Origin: an uncultured Lachnospiraceae bacterium
Lineage (GTDB): Bacteria; Bacillota; Clostridia; Lachnospirales; Lachnospiraceae
NCBI GenBank assembly: GCA_910583615.1
Contig: CAJTXP010000022.1
Location: 1 to 60,345, forward strand
Length of the DNA: 60,345 bases
Direction: 5' to 3'
The notes beneath the pieces were generated by a model. That model had not been told where the DNA came from. It saw nothing but the letters and a program-made list of their open reading frames with translations, and did not search any database. The position numbers and the translations under genes are program-made. Below are positions 17,862 through 25,916 of the stretch, in pieces. Each line of letters opens with the position of its first letter. Positions within the stretch are counted from its first letter, which is position 1.

Positions 17862-19354
17862 ACCGGCATCCTCCAGAACAGTTCCTTGTTGCGCCCGTAC
17901 AGTTCCCGGTATACCTGATAGTATTCCTCATATCTCCTGCAGTTTTCCTGTATGGGTTCGACCACCTCGTCCCGGAACCGCACCGTCTTCTCACAGGCTT
18001 CTTCAAAAGATGCAAAATACCCGGTGCCTACGGCAGCGGTCACTGCCGCTCCCAGACACGACTGCTCCGCGCTCTCGGTCGTATAGATGGGCTTCTTAAA
18101 GATATCCGCCTGCATTTGCAGAAACAGCCTTCCTCTCGCGCCGCCGCCGGACGCAATCATCGTCTCGGGACTTTTCTGCGTCAGCTCTTCCAGAAGGTCC
18201 AGATCGCTTCTCAAGCTGTATACCACTCCCTCCATCGTGCTTCTCACCAGATGCTCCCGTCCGTGATCCAGACTCAGGCCGAAGTAAATCCCTTTGGAAA
18301 GAGGATCATTTTCCGGACATCTGGTACCGCTTAGATAAGGAAGAAAAATGACGCCGTCGCTGCCCGGACGGACCTGCTCCGCCATCCGGTTCAGCTCTTC
18401 AAAGGCGGATACGCCGAGGATTCCCTGCATCCATTTCATGGCCGCTCCGCCGCACATGCCTACCGCCATAAGCATCCACAGATCCTCTTTTACGCAGCAG
18501 AACGTATTCGTCCGGAACTGCTCATCATATACCGGACGCCTCATGACGCATGTAACCTGACAGGCGGTTCCGATGTTGGACACCCAGGGCCTGCCCTCGT
18601 TGATCATGCCGGTTCCGATCTCGTGCATCAGCGTATCCCCGCCGCCGTACAGCACCGGTACTCCCTCCGGAAGCCCGCACTCCCCGGCGCATTCCCTGGT
18701 GATAACTCCCGCCGTCTCCGTCGACGCATGGCAGTCCGGGAACAGTTCCTTTCTAAGCCCCAGTCTTTCCACGATTTCCCAGGGCCAGCATTTCCCCGCC
18801 GTATCGAAGATGACCGATGCCGACGCGTCCGACATATCGGTCCCGAGGGTACCGCACATCCGATAACGGATATAATCTTTAGGAAGAAGGAAGAGCGCCG
18901 ACCGGTCGTAGATCTCCTTTGCATGTTCCCTGATCCACATCAGAGACATGATCAGATATCCGGGACTCAGCTGATTCAGCGTAATCCGGTTAAATTCCTC
19001 AAAAGGAACCGCCGAATAGATTTTGTCTCTCTGGTCCACCGAACGGTGATCCTGCCAGATGATCATATTGCACACCGGCTTTCCGAACCGGTCTACCAGC
19101 ACAAGCCCGTGCATCTGTCCGGAATAGCTGATCCCCTTCAGCTGCGCAGTCTCCTTCGGATAACGCCCGGACAGCTCCAGGAGCGTTCCTTTCACCGCCT
19201 CCCAGATCTCCTCCGGATTCTGCTCCGCATAGTTCATCTTCGGCTTTAATACATCATATTTTCTGGAAGCAGAACCGATCTCCGTTCCCTCTCCGTCTAT
19301 CATCAATGTCTTTACACTCGATGTCCCCACATCGATTCCCATAAAATATGCCAT
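17858..19354 (-). CDS. FGGY-family carbohydrate kinase, xylulokinase-like (copy 1)
   Basis: Sugar kinase of 498 residues. The N-terminal phosphate motif is FMGIDVGTSSVKTLMIDG. The xylulokinase-type ISYSGQMHGLVLVD follows, then IIWQDHRS, YGGGDTLMHEIGTG and a late ASGGGARGRLFLQMQADIF. It differs from the second kinase at 25917-27443, so the two are not a recent duplication. It lies between hexulose-6-phosphate synthase (14 bases) and hexuloisomerase (overlap). Its substrate may therefore be a ketose other than xylulose; I infer this from context only. Confidence 0.88.
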   Translation of the reverse strand: MAYFMGIDVGTSSVKTLMIDGEGTEIGSASRKYDVLKPKMNYAEQNPEEIWEAVKGTLLELSGRYPKETAQLKGISYSGQMHGLVLVDRFGKPVCNMIIWQDHRSVDQRDKIYSAVPFEEFNRITLNQLSPGYLIMSLMWIREHAKEIYDRSALFLLPKDYIRYRMCGTLGTDMSDASASVIFDTAGKCWPWEIVERLGLRKELFPDCHASTETAGVITRECAGECGLPEGVPVLYGGGDTLMHEIGTGMINEGRPWVSNIGTACQVTCVMRRPVYDEQFRTNTFCCVKEDLWMLMAVGMCGGAAMKWMQGILGVSAFEELNRMAEQVRPGSDGVIFLPYLSGTRCPENDPLSKGIYFGLSLDHGREHLVRSTMEGVVYSLRSDLDLLEELTQKSPETMIASGGGARGRLFLQMQADIFKKPIYTTESAEQSCLGAAVTAAVGTGYFASFEEACEKTVRFRDEVVEPIQENCRRYEEYYQVYRELYGRNKELFWRMPV

Positions 19355-19368
19355 AACTTTCTTCCTTT

Positions 19369-20010
19369 TTATCTCTGAAACTGCTGCATCTTCTCCCGCA
19401 TGGCCCTGGCCGCCGCCTTCGGGTCCTGCTGCCCCAAAATTCCTCCGCCCACAATGATCACGTCCGGCTCCAGCGCCAGATACTGCTCTACCGTGTCAAG
19501 ACGGATTCCTCCCGCCACTGAGATCCCGGCCCGCTCTGCACAGCTTTTGATCTCTTTCAGATCGTCCAGAGGCGTCCGGCCCCTGGCCTGCTGATCCACC
19601 CCTGTATGGACAGAAATATAATCCACTCCCATGTCCTCCAGCTGACCGATCCGCTCCGCCAGGTTCGGAATACAGATCGTATCCGCCGATACCTCTTTTC
19701 CAAACTTCGCGGCCTCCTTTACGCATTCCCGGATCGTCGCATCATCCGTCACTCCAAGGACGCTTACACAGTCCGCTCCCGCTTCAAACTGCTCCCGGCT
19801 CTCATATGCCCCGGCGTCCATGATCTTGCCGTCGCAGAGGATATACAGCCCGGGAAAAGCCTCCCGGATCCTGCGGACTGCTTTCAGTCCGGACCGATAT
19901 AAAAGAGGAGTTCCCACCTCTACAATATCAATATAAGCAGAAGCCTCTCCCAGAAAATCCAGTGCTTCCTCCAGAGAAAGAGTATCTACCGCAAGCTGTA
20001 GTCTTACCAT
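19369..20010 (-). CDS. hxlA: 3-hexulose-6-phosphate synthase (orotidine-decarboxylase-like)
   Basis: TIM-barrel protein of 213 residues in the HPS/KGPDC branch of the OMP-decarboxylase superfamily. It begins LQLAVDTLSLEEALDFL and has the catalytic stretch ILCDGKIMDAGAYE, VSVHTGVDQQA-type loop ISVHTGVDQQARG, and VAGGIRLDT with IIVGGGILG for phosphate binding. HPS condenses ribulose 5-phosphate with formaldehyde; the reverse supplies pentose phosphate. Its relative UlaD decarboxylates 3-keto-L-gulonate 6-phosphate. The KIMDAG reading and the adjacent PHI favour HPS. It starts six bases after the RpiB-like gene. Confidence 0.83.
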   Translation of the reverse strand: MVRLQLAVDTLSLEEALDFLGEASAYIDIVEVGTPLLYRSGLKAVRRIREAFPGLYILCDGKIMDAGAYESREQFEAGADCVSVLGVTDDATIRECVKEAAKFGKEVSADTICIPNLAERIGQLEDMGVDYISVHTGVDQQARGRTPLDDLKEIKSCAERAGISVAGGIRLDTVEQYLALEPDVIIVGGGILGQQDPKAAARAMREKMQQFQR

Positions 20011-20016
20011 CTTATG

Positions 20017-20538
20017 CTATTCCTCCTCATAACCCATATTCCACGCCGCATACTCCGGTTTTGTCCTTCCGAGAACCTTCTCCTCATGCTCCCGGAACAT
20101 CTGAAGATTTTCCACGGAAGAAGTTCTGGCAAAACTGAACGGATGATCCAGAAATGCGTCAATAACCATCTTGGCATATTCAAAGGGTAGTACCCGGCTT
20201 CCAATGCACAGAATCTGGGCATTCAGGCTCTGACGCGCTCTCTGCGCCGTATAGCAGTCCGAAGCATGCGCCGCACGGATTCCCCAGTATTTATTTGCCA
20301 TCGTCGAGAAGCCGAGTCCCGTCCCGCAGATGTACAGTCCCAGCCGACATACATCCTTCTGAATGCCTACGCACATCTCCTCCGCCACCCGGATCCCGGC
20401 CAGATAACCGTCCTCCGACTTCTCCACCGGGTCGATCACTACTTCATAATTTTTATCTTCCGTCAGATATGCCTTAAGCTGCTCCTTCAGTTCAAATCCC
20501 ACATTGTCGCAGCCCAGTGCGATTCTGGTCTTCTGCAT
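20017..20538 (-). CDS. RpiB/LacA/LacB-type sugar-phosphate isomerase, divergent
   Basis: 173 residues of the RpiB/LacAB family. The core reads LGLYICGTGLGFSTMANKYWGIRAA followed by SLNAQILCIGSRVLPFE, with the catalytic Cys of ICGTG kept. The usual N-terminal DHAGYELK reads CDNVGFELKEQL, so the His is replaced by Asn. That change suggests a substrate other than ribose 5-phosphate. The C-terminal tail is long. It opens the rpiB-hxlA-kinase-hxlB part of the operon. Confidence 0.8.
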   Translation of the reverse strand: MQKTRIALGCDNVGFELKEQLKAYLTEDKNYEVVIDPVEKSEDGYLAGIRVAEEMCVGIQKDVCRLGLYICGTGLGFSTMANKYWGIRAAHASDCYTAQRARQSLNAQILCIGSRVLPFEYAKMVIDAFLDHPFSFARTSSVENLQMFREHEEKVLGRTKPEYAAWNMGYEEE

Positions 20539-20722
20539 CTTCCATTGCTCCTTTCCCGCCCATGGGTCTTTCCAATCGAGCAGGAAAAAATTTATCTTCC
20601 CTGCTCACGCACCGGGAACCCGTCAGCACATGCTGACATATTTCCTCCGGGTGCCCGCGTGCATAAAAACGGCCAGCAGACCGCCCTGCGGCCCGCTGAC
20701 CATTCATTATCATGACCCGGAT

Positions 20723-21853
20723 TTAATCGTCAATCTTAATAACTGCTTTCACCACTTCATTCTTCTTGTTTACCGAATCTTCGAACGCCTGCTGGATATC
20801 CTTCAGGGAATACTCATGAGTCGCAACTTTTTCAATAGGCGCAAGTCCGCTTCCGGCAGTTGCCACACTCTTCGGGAACATGTTCACATAACGGAACAGG
20901 GATTTGATCCGAAGCTCTTTTGCCATAACCTGGCCGAAATTGTAAGTGATCTCTTCTTCTGCGGACATTCCCACCAGAACGATCAGTCCGCCCCGGCGCG
21001 CGATATGAGAGGTCTGTGCGATAGTAAATTTGCTTCCGGCGGTCTCGAACACTACATCCGGTCCCCGTCCGTCGGTCAGCTCCTGAATCTTTGCCAGCGG
21101 ATCTTCCTTTCCGCTGTTGATGACAAAATCCGCACCCAGCTCCTTCGCCTTGGCAAGGCGGATATCCTCCAGATCACAGACGATGATCCTGCTTGCGCCG
21201 CGGGCCTTACACGCCATCATCGTCATAAGACCAATGCAGCCGCTTCCAAGAATGACCACCGTATTACCCACTGTAATCTCGCCTTTTTCCGCCGCGTACA
21301 TCCCGGTCGCAAAGGGCTCTACCATGGCGCCCGCTTTTGTGCTCATTCCTTCCGGAAGCTTGAAGCACAGATCAGCCTGAAACGGAACGTATTTCATATA
21401 ACATCCCTGTACCGGCGGCGTTGCCCAGAAAATGACATCCCTGCACAGATTGTAATGTCCGGATTTGCAGAACTCGCATTTGCCGCAGGTAATGCCCGGC
21501 TCGCAGCACACCCGATCGCCCGGTTTCAGGTCTTTTACATCAGCGCCCACCTCTACGATCGTTCCGGCGCACTCATGACCCAGCATAAACGGGATGTCTC
21601 TGTCTTTTTCCACCTTGAACGTACCGCAGCGTCCGTCATGGAAATAATGAACATCGGAACCGCATACCCCCACATACTCCAGCCGGATCAGAACCTTATC
21701 CGGATCAACCGGAAGCTTGACCTCAAGCTGTGCCTTGATTTTCTCTTTGACTGCCGGATCTTCCACGATGTCAAGATGCGCTTCATCTACGACGATCATC
21801 TTATCTACTTCCGTCATAAAGGCACCTTTGTTCACATACTTCTTCTCTGCCAT
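20723..21853 (-). CDS. zinc-dependent polyol (sorbitol/xylitol-type) dehydrogenase
   Basis: Medium-chain dehydrogenase/reductase of about 376 residues. The catalytic zinc residues are in EYVGVCGSDVHYF and GHECAGTIVEVG. The structural zinc site reads CGKCEFCKSGHYNLC. The Rossmann motif is VVILGSGCIGLMTMMACKA, followed by ASRIIVCDLE, where the Asp points to NAD. It would oxidise a polyol to a ketose feeding the neighbouring kinase. The ATG at 21853 is used; an ATG at 21817 has a closer AAAGGTG site and is also possible. Confidence 0.88.
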   Translation of the reverse strand: MAEKKYVNKGAFMTEVDKMIVVDEAHLDIVEDPAVKEKIKAQLEVKLPVDPDKVLIRLEYVGVCGSDVHYFHDGRCGTFKVEKDRDIPFMLGHECAGTIVEVGADVKDLKPGDRVCCEPGITCGKCEFCKSGHYNLCRDVIFWATPPVQGCYMKYVPFQADLCFKLPEGMSTKAGAMVEPFATGMYAAEKGEITVGNTVVILGSGCIGLMTMMACKARGASRIIVCDLEDIRLAKAKELGADFVINSGKEDPLAKIQELTDGRGPDVVFETAGSKFTIAQTSHIARRGGLIVLVGMSAEEEITYNFGQVMAKELRIKSLFRYVNMFPKSVATAGSGLAPIEKVATHEYSLKDIQQAFEDSVNKKNEVVKAVIKIDD

Positions 21854-21989
21854 TACTTTTTTAAAGCCCCTTTCTAAATCTACTTTTGGAAAACGCCTGA
21901 CAAGCACGAGACTCATCAGGCGCCAATATTATGAAACCATATCCAAGCCAGAAATTCAATCGTTATTTTTCATAAACTGTCTGTCAAGA

Positions 21990-23123
21990 TTACTCTGCAA
22001 GAGAACCGTCTGCGCTGATCTCTCCAGCCTCGGTATACATATCGATGTACTGCTGCACTGTGTCAGCATTGATCTCCGGAGCTTCTACGTAGAACTCTAC
22101 GTCGGTAACTGCCTTCTCACCGTGAAGCACGGACTCTGCATTCGCCATACACTGCTCTGCCAGAAGGGATGCATCCTGAAGAGCAGTTCTGGTCAGAACG
22201 CCTTCTTTTACAAGCAGGCAGCCCTGTGCATTGCCGTCCACGCCGTAAGCAAGGAAGGTGGGTTTACCATCTGCATCAAAGTAATCGGAGTTGTTGCGGA
22301 TCGCCTCGATAGCGCCTGCTGCCATGTTGTCGTTCATGGAGATGATGGCGTCGATCTTCGTTCCGCCCTGAATCCATGTAGACATCAGATTCAGTGCCTC
22401 GTCGCTGTTCCAGTTCGCAAAATCCTCATACAGGATCTTAACGTCCGGTCTCTTGGAGAAGAATTCCTGCTCCCAGCCTTCCCGACGCCCGTCGGAATGG
22501 AAGTTGTTGGACGGTCCCATAAGAACGACTACATTTGCGTTCTCCGGAATCTCTTCTACTGCGATTTTCGCGCTGACAGCCGCCTGCTCGATGGGATCTG
22601 CGTCAACCGTACCAGTGCCTGCAAGGATGGAATCGTCATCTGCACCGTCCAGGTCGCCCTGATGCACTGCCGGGTTCGTGGTGATAACCGGGATGCCCGC
22701 ATCCACTACCTGCTTGATGTACGGAGCAGAAGCTGCGTTATTGTTTACCTGAACGATGACCAGATCGTACTCTTTGGTCACACAGTCTTCCAGAATACCG
22801 TTCAGTTTGTTGTCATCTGCATCGCCGCTGAAGTAATCCAGCGTAATATCGCTGTATTTCTCAGCCTCGCTGAGCATCTCGCGGGTCAGCCATGCCGCGA
22901 AGGTATCCGCGCTGGCACGTGCGATAAATGCTACACGATAGTTTCCGGAAGCGTCCGTTGCGGGAGCTTCCGCGTCTGCATCCGTATCTGCAGGAGCCTC
23001 TGCATCTGCTGCCGGAGCCGTATCTGCGGGAGCTGCCGGCTCCTCTGTCTTACCGCCGCATGCTGCAACGGACAGAGCCATGACAAATGTCAGAGCAAGA
23101 GCTGTCACTTTTTTCAATTTCAT
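21990..23123 (-). CDS. sugar ABC transporter substrate-binding lipoprotein
   Basis: 377 residues, periplasmic-binding-protein type 1 (ribose/galactose-binding class). The signal peptide MKLKKVTALALTFVMALSVAACGG ends in a lipobox with the Cys near residue 23, followed by a low-complexity Ala/Glu/Pro linker. The mature part has YRVAFIARASADTFAAW, QVNNNAASAPYI and NDNMAAGAIEAI segments typical of the family. It would be tethered outside the membrane and deliver sugar to the permease encoded upstream. The start ATG at 23123 follows AAGGAAGG. Confidence 0.9.
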   Translation of the reverse strand: MKLKKVTALALTFVMALSVAACGGKTEEPAAPADTAPAADAEAPADTDADAEAPATDASGNYRVAFIARASADTFAAWLTREMLSEAEKYSDITLDYFSGDADDNKLNGILEDCVTKEYDLVIVQVNNNAASAPYIKQVVDAGIPVITTNPAVHQGDLDGADDDSILAGTGTVDADPIEQAAVSAKIAVEEIPENANVVVLMGPSNNFHSDGRREGWEQEFFSKRPDVKILYEDFANWNSDEALNLMSTWIQGGTKIDAIISMNDNMAAGAIEAIRNNSDYFDADGKPTFLAYGVDGNAQGCLLVKEGVLTRTALQDASLLAEQCMANAESVLHGEKAVTDVEFYVEAPEINADTVQQYIDMYTEAGEISADGSLAE

Positions 23124-23207
23124 AATAATCCTTCCTTTCATTTTTTCTGCCTGGTTTACGGTTTCTATCAGAACGCAGCCCTTTTTGCGTGCTGCGATAT
23201 GACCTTT

Positions 23208-24200
23208 TTATTTCTCTTCCTTTTTCTCCGTATCGGTGGGAGCGATAATCACCTTCGTACTCTTGCGTCCTTTGCTGAAGATATCCGCGCCGACGGCCAC
23301 TACGACGATAAAGCCTTCGATAATCTGCTGGATATAAGAATCCACGCCGACCAGGTTCATGATGTTCTCCAGGAAAGCGATGATAAACGCACCGGCCACC
23401 GTACCCATAACCGTTCCGACGCCTCCCGTCATGGAGGTACCGCCGACGATGGCTGCTGTAAGACCGGTCATCTCGTAGCCGACCGCGCCGTTGGGAAGTC
23501 CTGCATTATTGCGGGCCATGAAGATGATGCCTGCAAGGCCGGCAAGCATGCCGTTGACAATGTATCCCACATAGATGCTGTACTTGACGTTGATGCCGCT
23601 GGCTTCCGCCGCGTTGCGGTTGCCGCCGATGGCGTACAGGCTGCGGCCCCACCTGGTCTGATTGATCAGATACCATATGATAACCGTGATGGCCACCACC
23701 ACAATGACCGGCAGTGGAATCGGTCCGATCATTCCCTGCCCCATAACGGTGAAGTTGCCGAGCTGAAGAATATTGGAGCCGCCGCAGTAGTACAGTGCAA
23801 TACCGCGGGCGATCTGCTGCATGCCCAGAGTCGCGATGAATGCAGGCACGCCCACATTTGCCACGAAGAACGCGTTGAACAGGTTGCAGACAATGCCGAC
23901 TGCCAGTGCTACAAGGATGGCAACGGCAAGGGACTGGGTGCTCTTATAGGCGGACACCGACAGAACGCCGCTTAGTGCCAGCACCGACGCGATGGACAGA
24001 TCCAGAAAACCGGATACGATCAGGATCATCTCACCGTAGGCGATCAGAAGTCCTACACAGATCTGACGCATGATATTGATCATGTTATTTGCTTTTAAGA
24101 AATATGGACTCAAGGCACTGCACGCCAGGAACATGACGATCAGTACGATAAAGATTGAATATTTCTGAATAAACTGCTGTGTCTTTGCATTTTTCCCCAT
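23208..24200 (-). CDS. sugar ABC transporter permease (RbsC-like)
   Basis: 330 residues with about eight to ten hydrophobic segments. It carries the family stretch VGVPAFIATLGMQQIARGIAL and the coupling region GRSLYAIGGNRNAAEASGINV (EAA-like). TAAIVGGTSMTGGVGTVMGT is also typical of RbsC. The ATG at 24200 shares one base with the stop of the ATPase gene (TAATG). Confidence 0.92.
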   Translation of the reverse strand: MGKNAKTQQFIQKYSIFIVLIVMFLACSALSPYFLKANNMINIMRQICVGLLIAYGEMILIVSGFLDLSIASVLALSGVLSVSAYKSTQSLAVAILVALAVGIVCNLFNAFFVANVGVPAFIATLGMQQIARGIALYYCGGSNILQLGNFTVMGQGMIGPIPLPVIVVVAITVIIWYLINQTRWGRSLYAIGGNRNAAEASGINVKYSIYVGYIVNGMLAGLAGIIFMARNNAGLPNGAVGYEMTGLTAAIVGGTSMTGGVGTVMGTVAGAFIIAFLENIMNLVGVDSYIQQIIEGFIVVVAVGADIFSKGRKSTKVIIAPTDTEKKEEK

Positions 24201-25759
24201 TATGAAACTCCCTCCTTCTCTTTTCTATCCATCAAGCCAGTCGCAAACATCATAATCCGCTCCTGGGAGAACTCGTCTCTCGACAGGCATCCGGTCACGC
24301 GCCCCTGACACATAACATAGATCCGGTCACACATGCCGATCAGCTCTGCCATCTCCGACGACACCATAATGATCGCCTTGTCTTCCTTGACAATCTCCGT
24401 CATCAGCTTGTAGATCTCAAACTTTGCGCCTACGTCGATCCCTCTGGTGGGCTCGTCAAGAATCATGACTTCCGGTTCGCAGAGCATCCATCTGGACAGC
24501 AGCACTTTCTGCGCGTTGCCTCCGGAAAGGGACGAAATCGGCGTCTCCAGAGAAGGCGTCTTCACGTTCATCTTCTTAAAGTATCTGCTTACTTCTTCCT
24601 TCTCCCTGGCCGGATGCGCCCGTCCGCCGTAAAAATATGCCTTCAGGTTGGCGATACTGGCATTCTCCATGACGCTGCGCACCGGAACCAGTCCGTATTC
24701 CCGCCGGTCCTCCGACAGCATGATCACGCCGTTGTCGATGCTTCCTCTCGGGTTCTTGACCTGGACTTCCTTTCCGTTGACCTTCACCGTTCCGGAGTCA
24801 TGAGGATCCAGTCCGTAGACGGCGCGCATGGTCTCCGTACGTCCTGCGCCGACCAGTCCGGCAAAGCCTACGATCTCACCTTTTCGGACGTTGAAGCTGA
24901 TATCGTCGAAAATATTCTTGCAGCAGAAATGCTCCACTTCCAGAGCGATTTCTCCGATCTTCACGTCTTCTTTCGGATAAACGTTCTCCAGCTTCCGGCC
25001 GACCATCTCGCTGATGATCACATTGGTCGCCGCCTCGACCTCCTCCTTGGAAGGATTTTTCGGGAGAAGCTCCGTAACCCGGTGGGTATTTACCACTGAA
25101 CCGTCCCGGATAACCGTAATATCGTCCGCTATGGCAAAGAGCTCTTCCATTTTATGAGATATGTAAATAATGCTCACGCCGTTTGCCCGAAGCTCTTCGA
25201 TCTTTCCAAACAGAAGTTCGACTTCCTTCTGAGAAATGGAAGAGGTCGGCTCATCCATGATGATGATCTGGGCGTTGTTGGTGATGGCCTTGATAATCTC
25301 CAGCATCTGGATATCGGATACGGTCAGTGTCCGGAGGGTCTGGGAGGGCGAATACGGAAGTTCCTGTTCCTGCAGGAACTTTTTCGCCTCCCGGCGAACG
25401 GTCTTCCAGTCCACTTTTCCGATCTTGTTCACCGGAAGCCTGCCAAGGAAGATATTCTCTTCCACCGTCAGATCAGGCACATAGTTCAGTTCCTGAGCGA
25501 TCATGGATATTCCATGGTCTCTTGCCTGAATGGGATTCCTGATCTCGACCGGCTGTCCGTCAATGTAGATCTGGCCTGCATCGGCCTTGTAGATCCCGTT
25601 GATGATCTTCATAAGGGTCGATTTTCCTGCACCGTTTTCCCCGCACAATGCATGGACTGTACCCTTACGCACAGCGAAATCAATGTCTGACAAAGCTTTC
25701 ACACCAGGAAAGGACTTGGAAATATGCTCGACGCGCATCTTGATTTCATCCATACTCAT
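24200..25759 (-). CDS. sugar ABC transporter ATP-binding protein (RbsA/MglA-like)
   Basis: 519 residues with two ATPase domains in one chain. The first has Walker A GENGAGKSTLMK, LTVSDIQMLEI in place of a standard signature, and Walker B IIIMDEPTSSIS. The second has a degenerate Walker A (GLVGAGRTE), signature LSGGNAQKVLLSRW and Walker B VMILDEPTRGIDVG. One degenerate site is normal for this family. It is the first gene of the eight-gene operon, downstream of the promoter at 25811-25839. Confidence 0.93.
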   Translation of the reverse strand: MSMDEIKMRVEHISKSFPGVKALSDIDFAVRKGTVHALCGENGAGKSTLMKIINGIYKADAGQIYIDGQPVEIRNPIQARDHGISMIAQELNYVPDLTVEENIFLGRLPVNKIGKVDWKTVRREAKKFLQEQELPYSPSQTLRTLTVSDIQMLEIIKAITNNAQIIIMDEPTSSISQKEVELLFGKIEELRANGVSIIYISHKMEELFAIADDITVIRDGSVVNTHRVTELLPKNPSKEEVEAATNVIISEMVGRKLENVYPKEDVKIGEIALEVEHFCCKNIFDDISFNVRKGEIVGFAGLVGAGRTETMRAVYGLDPHDSGTVKVNGKEVQVKNPRGSIDNGVIMLSEDRREYGLVPVRSVMENASIANLKAYFYGGRAHPAREKEEVSRYFKKMNVKTPSLETPISSLSGGNAQKVLLSRWMLCEPEVMILDEPTRGIDVGAKFEIYKLMTEIVKEDKAIIMVSSEMAELIGMCDRIYVMCQGRVTGCLSRDEFSQERIMMFATGLMDRKEKEGVS

Positions 25760-25788
25760 CTCTCTCTTTCTGTTTTATTTTGGTCCAA

Positions 25789-25810
25789 TCAACTATCATA
25801 TGTTAGTTGA
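25789..25810. promoter_or_regulatory. operator-like inverted repeat at the start of the sugar ABC operon
   Basis: TCAACTA (25789-25795) and TAGTTGA (25804-25810) form a perfect inverted repeat with an eight-base spacer. It lies directly downstream of the -10 box of the operon promoter, where a repressor would block transcription. Candidate regulators in the region are the ROK protein (29353) and the RpiR protein (28173). Confidence 0.5.
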
Positions 25811-25839
25811 ATGATACAACTTTACAAAGTATTTGTCAA
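25811..25839 (-). promoter_or_regulatory. promoter of the sugar ABC/hexulose operon
   Basis: On the minus strand TTGACA (25839-25834) and TATCAT (25816-25811) are 17 bases apart. It reads toward the RbsA-like gene about 50 bases away. No other promoter as good was seen until the end of the eight-gene series. Confidence 0.65.
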
Positions 25840-25916
25840 CGAAATATTTGTGGTTTTGCTCATTTTCTCGATCTTTTTTCAAGATATACTGGCATTTTGC
25901 ATAATTATCTATCTAT

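Noticed and set aside
20580..20710. Hairpins between the dehydrogenase and RpiB-like genes as an operon terminator
   Set aside because: GTCAGCA/TGCTGAC and other short stems exist, but no T run follows and no new promoter is seen; kept as part of the operon.
21717..23975. 752-residue plus-strand open frame
   Set aside because: It is antisense to the dehydrogenase, SBP and permease genes; it reflects codon bias on the other strand.
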